A DNA stretch of 37,835 nt, taken from the NCBI GenBank assembly GCA_910579835.1, contig CAJTWQ010000014.1:1-37835 (forward strand), read 5' to 3'. This document shows positions 15,334 to 21,908 of this stretch, piece by piece. The position numbers and the translations under genes were made by a program. This DNA is from an uncultured Ruminococcus sp. Its GTDB lineage: Bacteria > Bacillota > Clostridia > Oscillospirales > Ruminococcaceae. Position 1 is the stretch's first letter. Every line of letters starts with the position of its first letter. The notes below the pieces were generated by a model. That model saw nothing but the letters and a program-made list of their open reading frames with translations. It searched no databases and was not told where the DNA came from.

Positions 15334-15588
15334 TTCCTCCTGCCTGAAATAAAGGAGTTCACCAAGCCGCTGTTCAGCATTCCGAGCCACCATTTTTTCT
15401 TTAATCCCGGCAACATCTCGCCTGTGGATTTCATGGATACGCTTCAGGTTGAACAGTCTGAATACGGTCTGATAAAGTTTCCCGAACATGGAACTTGTCT
15501 GTATCGCTGCGGAAATGAACGCTATCTGTTACAGGTTCATGCTCCGTCTTACAAGGAAAAACTGTTCGGTAAAGCCGGTGGAAGATAA
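15334..15588 (+). pseudogene. 3' exon fragment after the intron relic (84 codons, unknown mobile-element protein)
   Basis: The frame FLLPEIKEFTKPLFSIPSHH, then NPGNISPVDFMDTLQ, EQSEYGLIKFPEHGT, CLYRCGNERYLLQVHAP and KLFGKAGGR ends at TAA 15588. The sequence is clearly protein-like and starts where the intron ends, so it is the downstream exon of an interrupted gene. The ending LFGKAGGR resembles C-termini of conjugation ATPase-like proteins, but I could not establish this. Confidence 0.5.
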
Positions 15589-15596
15589 AAAAGTAC

Positions 15597-15625
15597 TTGA
15601 TTTTCGGTCAGAAAAATGGTATAAT
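15597..15625 (+). promoter_or_regulatory. Promoter of the Fic gene
   Basis: TTGATT (15597-15602), 17-base spacer, TATAAT (15620-15625), then a leader of about 20 bases. Confidence 0.8.
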
Positions 15626-15651
15626 AAAAAAAAGATATGTGAGGAATGTAT

Positions 15652-16392
15652 ATGGAAAATAAATTCAGACTGACAGTTGAAGAAAATATCTTTGTTGCAA
15701 AACGCAATATCGTTGATTATATTTGGGAAAGTGCAAAACTTGAAGGACTTGGAGTTACTTTTCCGGAAACGGAAGAAATTGTTAATGGAATGATGGCTCC
15801 TAATGTTAAAATAACAGATATTATTGCTGTTAATAATCTTAAACACGCATGGCAGTTCCTGTGTGATACGGTAGATTGTCCTACTGATTTTGCATATATA
15901 TGCCAGATAAACAGATTAGTAGGCGGCGATAATCTGATCCTCAGGGCAGGCTATATCCGTAATGTTCCCGTAAGAATAGGCGGAACAAAATGGAAGCCCG
16001 ATATGCCTATCGAATCGGTTATTAAGGAGAACCTCACTGAAATATCAAAAATAGAAAATGCAACAGAGCGTGCAATTTCATTAATGCTTTATTGCATGAG
16101 AAGCCAGATGTTTCTTGATGGTAACAAACGTACTGCTATGCTTGCAGCGAATCACGAAATGATTATTAACGGCTGCGGTATTATTTCAATACCGATCGAC
16201 AGCCAAATTCACTTCAAAAAACTGTTGGTAGATTATTATCAGTCAAACAATATGGAAGAAATAAAACAGTTTGTATACGATGAATGTATTGATGGTATAG
16301 ATTTCAGGCTTCAGGAACAAATTGAAAAGGAAAAACAACAGGCGGAAAACGATGCTTACGAATATGAAGAAGGTCAAAATATGACAATGTAG
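15652..16392 (+). CDS. Fic/Doc family protein with substituted catalytic histidine
   Basis: 246 residues. The Fic core is present: flap region RIGGTKWKPDMP (about 109-119) and motif SQMFLDGNKRTA. Fic enzymes transfer AMP or other phosphates to target hydroxyls, using the His of HxFx(D/E)GNxR; here that position is Gln152, while F154, D156, N158, K159 and R160 are kept. The N-terminus carries SAKLEG (27-32), which fits the self-inhibition motif (S/T)xxxE(G/N). So the inhibitory glutamate is retained while the catalytic base is gone. ATG 15652 is chosen over 15646 for its spacing to GTGAGGA. It has its own promoter and terminator; no separate antitoxin is visible. Confidence 0.88.
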   Translation: MENKFRLTVEENIFVAKRNIVDYIWESAKLEGLGVTFPETEEIVNGMMAPNVKITDIIAVNNLKHAWQFLCDTVDCPTDFAYICQINRLVGGDNLILRAGYIRNVPVRIGGTKWKPDMPIESVIKENLTEISKIENATERAISLMLYCMRSQMFLDGNKRTAMLAANHEMIINGCGIISIPIDSQIHFKKLLVDYYQSNNMEEIKQFVYDECIDGIDFRLQEQIEKEKQQAENDAYEYEEGQNMTM

Positions 16393-16411
16393 TAATTTAA
16401 TATGAAACATT

Positions 16412-16440
16412 AGAGTCGCAGTAAAATGCGGCTCTTTTTA
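16412..16440 (+). terminator. Terminator after the Fic gene
   Basis: AGAGTCGCA (16412-16420), 6-base loop, TGCGGCTCT (16427-16435), then TTTTA; one G-T pair in the stem. Confidence 0.85.
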
Positions 16441-16468
16441 TTTTAAAGTGAAAGGTTAAGGTGATAAA

Positions 16469-17335
16469 ATGGCAGAAGCGATAGTAGCTGCCGCAAAGGC
16501 GTTGCTGAAAAAACTTGTGGTTGATACTGCACTTGACAAGGAAAAACGAAATAAATTTCTGCTAATAATCGGCAGTATAGCCGTTGGATTACTTTTTCTG
16601 TTGTTTGCACTGATAGCTGTTCTTTCGAGTATGGGAGAGATTGAAAGTCCCGATATATCGGTAAATTTTGATGAGAGTGAGTTCTTTGAAAATCTGGACT
16701 GTCAGCAGCAGGAAAAGATTTCACTGATAGAGTCAGACGGTCAGGCAATCGCCGATTCAATGTCTGCAATCAGACTTCGGGAGCAGACTATCAAGGCACA
16801 GCTGATATATTTTTCGTACTTTGAAAGCGGTAAAATTGTTGATTTTTCGAGCTATGCGGAGATGTTCAGGAATGAAGATGATGAGATTTTGATTTCGGAT
16901 ATCAACAGTTTTTATGGACTTGAAATCAGCTATGAGGACTTCATGAGGAGTTATGTCATGGTCATGAACGCCACCATAAACGAATATATGTTTACGGATT
17001 CGGGCACGAAAAACTGTGCTGATTTGGCAGCCTGGGCAAGGAATGCTTATGTTTCAGGTTGGGGATTTCAGGAAAACTGTTTCGGTGAAATGGATGAGAA
17101 TCTGCGTTATCGCTGTGTCGATAATGTTGCTGATAGTGCTTATGCAAAATTAAAAATTGACGAAGCAGAAAAAGATAATATTATAAAACAGTTAGAAGAT
17201 GAGAAGATTTTACCTTCATTTAATGGAAGATCTGATGATTATTGTCTTATACAAAATTTATATAAAATCGACCTTACAGCAAAGCAGCTCATAGCCGAAC
17301 ATAAAAAATCGCTCCAAGTGAATGTACCGAATTAA
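16469..17335 (+). pseudogene. Truncated conjugation-associated cell-wall hydrolase (CwlT-like N-terminal part)
   Basis: 288 codons, SD AAGGTG. The N-terminus MAEAIVAAAKALLKKLVVD, a membrane helix at about 30-55 and an extracellular helical region (RLREQTIKAQLIYFSYFESG) resemble the lysozyme-like, membrane-bound hydrolases of Tn916/Tn1549-type elements. Residues NCADLAAWARNAYVSGWG at about 180-200 are where the NlpC/P60 peptidase domain would begin, but the frame continues into unrelated, charged sequence and stops. So the peptidase is lost and the C-terminal 85 residues look foreign. Still a full-length frame, and could make a membrane protein. Confidence 0.6.
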
Positions 17336-17354
17336 AGTATCAAACCTTTGTAGT

Positions 17355-17385
17355 TTATGAAAAATACCATAGTATTTTGTCATAA
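17355..17385. repeat. 31-bp inverted repeat
   Basis: TTATGA-AAAATAC (17355-17367) and GTATTTT-g-TCATAA (17372-17385) form a 13-bp dyad with a 4-base loop and one bulged base. No T-run follows on plus. It lies upstream of the ATPase promoter and may be an operator, an old element end or a weak terminator. Confidence 0.6.
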
Positions 17386-17423
17386 ATGCCATTTTGATTC
17401 GTTGCAAAAATCGCAATTATTGC

Positions 17424-17452
17424 TTGACTTTTCGTTGTGATTATGTTACAAT
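17424..17452 (+). promoter_or_regulatory. Promoter of the DUF4143 ATPase gene
   Basis: TTGACT (17424-17429), 17-base spacer, TACAAT (17447-17452). The start codon follows about 23 bases later. Confidence 0.78.
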
Positions 17453-17475
17453 TGTACTTGACGAGGTGATCCGTT

Positions 17476-18807
17476 ATGTATATGATGAGAAAAGTTGATG
17501 CATTTCTGAAAGAATGGCGGGAAGATCCTGAGCGTAAACCTCTTATAGTAAAAGGACCGAGACAGGTTGGGAAAACCGAATCTATCAGAAAATTTGCTTC
17601 CGAAAACTATGAAAGTATAATTGAAATAAATTTTGTTGAAAAGCCCAAATACGAAATGATTGTTTCTGACGGATATAAAACGGCAGATATTATCAAAAAT
17701 ATCTCACTGCTTGATCCGTCAAAAAAGTTCATTGACGGAAAAACTCTTATTTTCTTTGATGAGATACAGAAATTCCCCGATATTGCAACCTCTTTGAAGT
17801 TTTTTAAACAGGACGGACGTTTTGACATAATATGCAGCGGTTCGATGCTTGGCATCAATTACAGAAAAATTGAAAGCAACAGCGTTGGATATAAAACAGA
17901 CTACACCATGCGTTCTATGGATTTTGAGGAGTTTTTGTGGGCGAAAGGTTATGATAATTCGTTTACGAACAATCTGCTTGAACATATGAAAGAAATGAAA
18001 GCGTTCAATGAACTTGAATTGAATGTAGGTCATTCCCTTTTCCTTGATTACTGCGTTCTTGGCGGTATGCCTGCGGTTGTACGTGAGTATATCATAAAGA
18101 ATACTTTTGAAGGCTCTCTTGATACTCAGCGTCAGCTTATCGGGGATTACAAAGAGGATATAAGAAAATATGCTGTTGGTCTGGATCAGACAAGAATCAT
18201 GAACGTATTTAATCACATTGCACCACAGCTCGCTAAAGAGAATAAGAAGTTCCAGATATCTAAGGTGGCGTCAGGTGCAAGATTTAAGGATTATCGTGGA
18301 TGCATTGAATGGTTAATTGATGCAGGTATTGTCAACGTCTGCTATTGTCTGAATTTCCCTGAGCTGCCATTGAAGGGGAACTACGTTGACGATAAATATA
18401 AATTGTATTTTGCGGATTCCGGACTGCTTGTTTCGATGCTTGATGAAGAATCTCAGGACGATTTGAGAGCTAATAAAAACCTTGGAGTGTATAAAGGCGC
18501 ATTGTATGAAAATATAGTGGGCGAGGCTCTTGTAAAGAGCGGTTATGATCTGTACTATTATAAACGTGAGGATTCGATTCTGGAGGAGGATTTTTTTGTC
18601 AGAACTGCGGAAGAGCTGATTCCGGTTGAAGTCAAAGCTACAAATGGCAGATCTAAATCCCTGCGCACACTTATTAATTCCGAGCGTTATCCTGATATTA
18701 AATACGGGATAAAATTTACCGGCGGAAATATCGGATACAGTGATGATATTTATACATTTCCTTATTTCTGTGCCTTTCTGCTGAAAAAATATTTGAATAA
18801 AAAATAA
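17476..18807 (+). CDS. AAA-type ATPase with DUF4143 domain
   Basis: 443 residues. Walker A GPRQVGKT (27-34), Walker B LIFFDEIQ (91-98) and a sensor-like SGSMLG follow the AAA_14 pattern. The C-terminal half is DUF4143, with the winged-helix region and VEVKATNGRSKSL, the ExK portion of a PD-(D/E)XK nuclease fold. This family is widespread, often in accessory regions; its biological role is not settled, though a defence or mobile-element function is often suspected. SD GAGGTGAT, own promoter, single-gene unit. It lies between the decayed element genes and the tRNA-His remnant. Confidence 0.92.
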   Translation: MYMMRKVDAFLKEWREDPERKPLIVKGPRQVGKTESIRKFASENYESIIEINFVEKPKYEMIVSDGYKTADIIKNISLLDPSKKFIDGKTLIFFDEIQKFPDIATSLKFFKQDGRFDIICSGSMLGINYRKIESNSVGYKTDYTMRSMDFEEFLWAKGYDNSFTNNLLEHMKEMKAFNELELNVGHSLFLDYCVLGGMPAVVREYIIKNTFEGSLDTQRQLIGDYKEDIRKYAVGLDQTRIMNVFNHIAPQLAKENKKFQISKVASGARFKDYRGCIEWLIDAGIVNVCYCLNFPELPLKGNYVDDKYKLYFADSGLLVSMLDEESQDDLRANKNLGVYKGALYENIVGEALVKSGYDLYYYKREDSILEEDFFVRTAEELIPVEVKATNGRSKSLRTLINSERYPDIKYGIKFTGGNIGYSDDIYTFPYFCAFLLKKYLNKK

Positions 18808-18862
18808 GAATTCAGAACTTGTTCTTATACTTTTGAAAAGACAAGCTGAATCAAAAAAATTC

Positions 18863-18909
18863 TCTAATATCTTTCTAATAAGAGCTAAAATTAAACGAAA
18901 TGCTATAAT
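18863..18909 (+). promoter_or_regulatory. Possible promoter with 11-bp-phased repeats
   Basis: TCTAATA occurs at 18863-18869 and 18874-18880, exactly 11 bases apart, and TATAAT lies at 18904-18909. No good -35 is visible. The repeats resemble those before the ABC transporter (21071-21089), so a response-regulator site is possible. The transcript would run into the tRNA-His remnant and its terminator, not clearly into a gene. Confidence 0.35.
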
Positions 18910-18995
18910 TCTTAAAAAGTGGGAATGTTCCTCGTAATATAGGGAAAAATCAACGCATTTACAATCAATCGAATATGTCTGAAATCATAGCCGAC

Positions 18996-19042
18996 ACGGA
19001 TTGTGGTCCCGAAGATCGTGGGTTCGAATCCCATCTCCCACC
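18996..19042 (+). pseudogene. tRNA-His 3' half (anticodon loop to acceptor end)
   Basis: Anticodon loop TTGTGGT with GTG at 19003-19005, T arm GTGGG-TTCGAAT-CCCAT (19018-19034), acceptor strand CTCCCAC (19035-19041) and C73 at 19042 are those of tRNA-His. The anticodon stem has two mismatches and there is no proper D arm before it. A possible acceptor 5' strand GTGGGAA occurs at 18919-18925, about 50 bases too far upstream. It may be the 3' fragment left at one end of an integrated element, or an interrupted gene. No encoded CCA. Confidence 0.75.
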
Positions 19043-19049
19043 CTTTAAA

Positions 19050-19080
19050 ATCCTTTGTCTCTGACAAAGGATTTTTGTTT
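19050..19080 (+). terminator. Terminator after the tRNA-His remnant
   Basis: ATCCTTTGTC (19050-19059), 3-base loop, GACAAAGGAT (19063-19072), then TTTTTGTTT. Presumably the original terminator of the tRNA-His gene. Confidence 0.9.
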
Positions 19081-19183
19081 TATTGTATAAATTTAATGAG
19101 ATAAAAACAAAGTAATTTTTAAAGCTTACAAAATAAACTTGTTCATTTCTATGAATACAGGCTATAAGAAAGGACTGATTAAA

Positions 19184-19873
19184 ATGTTCAAAAAGCAAAT
19201 ACTGATTATAGACGATGATGAGGACTTGTCCTTTGTAATTTCAGATATGCTTGAAAATTATGGATATAAAGTAACATGCGTTATCGACAGCGAGTCTGCC
19301 TTTGAACTGCTAAGGAATAATGCTTATCATCTTATTCTGCTGGACATAAATCTTCCTGATACCACAGGATTTGAGCTGTGCAGAGAGCTTCGGCGCACTT
19401 CTGATGTACCTGTAATTTTTGCAAGCGCACGAACAAGCGAAATCGACCGTATTACCGGTTTTGATATAGGCGGCGACGACTATCTGCCCAAACCGTATTC
19501 CATGAAAGAGCTTCTTTCAAGAGTGAACGCACTTGTCCGCCGGACATATGGCTTCGGAAAAGAAGAAATTATAATTTCTTTCGGTAATGTAACTGTAAAT
19601 ATTACAGCGAGAAGAGTTATCAAAAACAACGAAATAGTTTCGCTGTCTTTGAAAGAGTTTGATTTGCTTGCATATCTTTGTGAAAACAGAAATACAGCGG
19701 TTTCAAAAGAAAAACTCCTGTCAGAAGTCTGGGGCGCATTTTCAATTACCGAACCATCAACACTCGCAGTTCACATAAGATGGCTGCGTGAAAAGCTTGA
19801 GGACGAACCGGCCAAACCCAAATACATCAAAACTGTTTTTAAGGTCGGATATATACTGGAGGCTGCCGAATGA
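19184..19873 (+). CDS. OmpR/PhoB-type response regulator
   Basis: 229 residues. Receiver domain with the acidic pocket (IDDDED at 9-14), phospho-acceptor Asp54 in LILLDINLPD, and K in PKPYSMKEL. The C-terminal winged helix (LSLKEFDLLAYLCENRNTAV, then VHIRWLREKLE and the VGYILE ending) binds DNA, usually at direct repeats. ATG 19184 is chosen for AGAAAGGA 9 bases upstream; the frame extends 15 codons further without an SD. It overlaps the kinase gene by 4 bases and probably controls the adjacent ABC transporter. Confidence 0.95.
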   Translation: MFKKQILIIDDDEDLSFVISDMLENYGYKVTCVIDSESAFELLRNNAYHLILLDINLPDTTGFELCRELRRTSDVPVIFASARTSEIDRITGFDIGGDDYLPKPYSMKELLSRVNALVRRTYGFGKEEIIISFGNVTVNITARRVIKNNEIVSLSLKEFDLLAYLCENRNTAVSKEKLLSEVWGAFSITEPSTLAVHIRWLREKLEDEPAKPKYIKTVFKVGYILEAAE

Positions 19874-21009
19874 AACAAAAATTATTTCAAATTACTATAA
19901 TCTTTTCTACGGTGATCTGTATTGCCGCCGGATACTTTTACGTCTCCTCAAAACAGACGAACACAAACGATTTACGTTCGGAGCAGATAATTCTCCTCAA
20001 TGAAATTGAGCAGCTTGCGCAGTCGGGTAACCTAGAAGAAATGTCGGAAAAGACGGCTGATTTGCAGGAAGAACTGCGGAACGAGCAGCAAGCTTCAGCC
20101 GGAGTTAACGGCCTACCTGCACTTTGCGTAATCTGCCTTATATTTCTAATTACAGTTTCGGGGTATGTATACTTTCAGATTCTTCGCCCCTTTGATAAGA
20201 TGAAGCTTTTCGCTGAAAAAATCGCACAGGGTAATTTTGATATTCCCCTGGACTATGGCCGTTCAAACTATTTCGGCGCATTCACGTGGGCTTTCGACAG
20301 TATGCGCTGTGAAATAACTAAGTCGAGAGCCTGCGAAAAAGAAGCGATAGACAATAATAAAACCGTTATAGCAACACTTTCACATGATATTAAAACGCCG
20401 ATTGCTTCAATTCGCGCCTATGCCGAAGGCCTGGAAGCGAATCTTGACAATACTCATGAAAAACGTGCAAAATATCTCCGTGTGCTTATGCGCAAATGCG
20501 ATGAGGTTTCCAAGCTTACAGACGACTTATTCATACATTCGATTTCCGATTTGGACAAACTGAAAACATCTCTTGAAGAAACTGAAATCTGCGAATTTAT
20601 GAAAAAAATTACCGCCGAAATTTCAGGTGAACAAAATGATGTAAACTTCACATCTCCCGAATTCAGCCCTCATGTAATGGCTGACCGTAAAAGGCTTACG
20701 CAAATTGCGGAAAATCTTATCAACAATGCAAGAAAATATGCAAAAACGCAGATAGACGTAAATATAACAAACTCCGACGGTTTTATAAATATAAGCTTTC
20801 GTGATTACGGCAACGGTATTCCGGATGAAGATATGCCGTTTATCCTTGATAAATTCTATCGTGGAAGAAACTGCGGAAACGAACAAGGCTCCGGACTTGG
20901 ACTGTACATTGTAAAATATATTGCTGAACAGATGAAGGGAAAAGTTTCTCTGCATAATCTTCACGACGGTCTGGAGGTAACAGTAAGCCTTCCGGAAATT
21001 TCTGTATAG
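19870..21009 (+). CDS. Sensor histidine kinase
   Basis: 379 residues. Two membrane helices (about 6-25 and 84-104) enclose a short extracellular loop of about 58 acidic residues, followed by HAMP (about 105-158), the H box TLSHDIKTPIAS (His172), N box ENLINNARKYAK and G boxes RDYGNGIPDED and GSGLGLYIVK. It phosphorylates the overlapping response regulator. Kinases paired with MacB-like exporters often respond to antimicrobial peptides or envelope stress; the ligand here is unknown. Confidence 0.95.
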   Translation: MKQKLFQITIIFSTVICIAAGYFYVSSKQTNTNDLRSEQIILLNEIEQLAQSGNLEEMSEKTADLQEELRNEQQASAGVNGLPALCVICLIFLITVSGYVYFQILRPFDKMKLFAEKIAQGNFDIPLDYGRSNYFGAFTWAFDSMRCEITKSRACEKEAIDNNKTVIATLSHDIKTPIASIRAYAEGLEANLDNTHEKRAKYLRVLMRKCDEVSKLTDDLFIHSISDLDKLKTSLEETEICEFMKKITAEISGEQNDVNFTSPEFSPHVMADRKRLTQIAENLINNARKYAKTQIDVNITNSDGFINISFRDYGNGIPDEDMPFILDKFYRGRNCGNEQGSGLGLYIVKYIAEQMKGKVSLHNLHDGLEVTVSLPEISV

Positions 21010-21070
21010 AATGATAAAGAATATTCAAGTAAAATGCGTACCGAGCCGTCAGGCGTGATTTGTTAAAAAC

Positions 21071-21107
21071 CTTCTTAAAGACTTCTTAATAACTTTTCTG
21101 ATAGAAT
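21071..21107 (+). promoter_or_regulatory. ABC transporter promoter with 11-bp-phased response-regulator site
   Basis: CTTCTTAA occurs at 21071-21078 and 21082-21089, exactly 11 bases apart, with a weaker third unit CTTTTCTG at 21093. A -10 TAGAAT lies at 21102-21107 and the -35 position is poor (AGACTT) and overlaps the repeats. This is the layout of an activator-dependent promoter bound by an OmpR-type regulator. Confidence 0.7.
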
Positions 21108-21137
21108 GGATATATCAAGTATGAAAGGAAATAATTT

Positions 21138-21899
21138 ATGAAAAAAACAATTCTGTCAGCAAAAGGACTTTGCAAAAGCTTTGCACACAACGGCGATCAG
21201 GTACATATTCTGTCTCATATTGACCTTGACTTGTATGAAGGCGATTTTACCGTAATTATGGGAGCTTCAGGATCGGGCAAATCAACGCTTCTCTATGCTT
21301 TAAGCGGCATGGACAGGGCAACCGCCGGTCAGGTAATTTACAGCGGAGCAGATCTTGCGGTCATGAATGAAAAACAGCTTTCAAAGCTTCGCTGCGGAGA
21401 TTTCGGATTTATTTTTCAGCAAATGCACCTTGTCAGCAATCTGTCGCTTTTTGAAAACATTGCGGTTTCGGGCTATCTGAATAAAACTGCAAATTCTTCT
21501 GAGGTTAAAAAACATACAGAAGAGCTTCTTGAAAAAATGGTAATTTCACATATAAAAACACATCTTCCGTCACAGGTATCGGGAGGTGAACAACAGAGGT
21601 GCGCCATTGCAAGAGCCGTTATAAATACCCCTAAACTTCTCTTTGCCGATGAACCGACAGGAGCGCTTAATCGTAAGAATACGACAGACGTACTTGATCT
21701 CCTGACTAAACTTAACAGCGAAGGGCAAAGTATTTTAATGGTTACTCATGACATCAAGGCTGCGCTGCGTGCCACAAGGCTTCTGTATCTTGAGGACGGA
21801 AAAATAATTGGCGAACTTGCTCTGCCGCCATATGATCCCGATGAAGAAAAGCGTCGTGAAACACAGGTAAACGCATGGCTTGCCTCGATGGAATGGTGA
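21138..21899 (+). CDS. ABC transporter ATP-binding protein (MacB/LolD-like)
   Basis: 253 residues with Walker A GASGSGKST (42-50), Q-loop FIFQQMHL, signature VSGGEQQR (147-154), Walker B LLFADEPTGALN (167-178) and H-loop TH. This is the MacB/LolD/BceA class, which powers FtsX-type permeases rather than classic solute channels. SD GAAAGGAAA. The permease gene follows 9 bases later. Likely role: removal or sensing of antimicrobial peptides or other envelope-active compounds. Confidence 0.95.
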   Translation: MKKTILSAKGLCKSFAHNGDQVHILSHIDLDLYEGDFTVIMGASGSGKSTLLYALSGMDRATAGQVIYSGADLAVMNEKQLSKLRCGDFGFIFQQMHLVSNLSLFENIAVSGYLNKTANSSEVKKHTEELLEKMVISHIKTHLPSQVSGGEQQRCAIARAVINTPKLLFADEPTGALNRKNTTDVLDLLTKLNSEGQSILMVTHDIKAALRATRLLYLEDGKIIGELALPPYDPDEEKRRETQVNAWLASMEW

Positions 21900-21908
21900 G
21901 GTGCGGCA

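Noticed and set aside
15334..15588. Naming the exon fragment as VirB4
   Set aside because: Only the last residues (LFGKAGGR) recalled conjugation ATPases; known VirB4 C-terminal motifs are absent, so it is left unnamed.
18965..19198. A 77-codon minus-strand frame containing GGRWDSNPRSSGPQS
   Set aside because: This peptide is the well-known false translation of the complement of a tRNA 3' half; here it is the tRNA-His remnant and its terminator.
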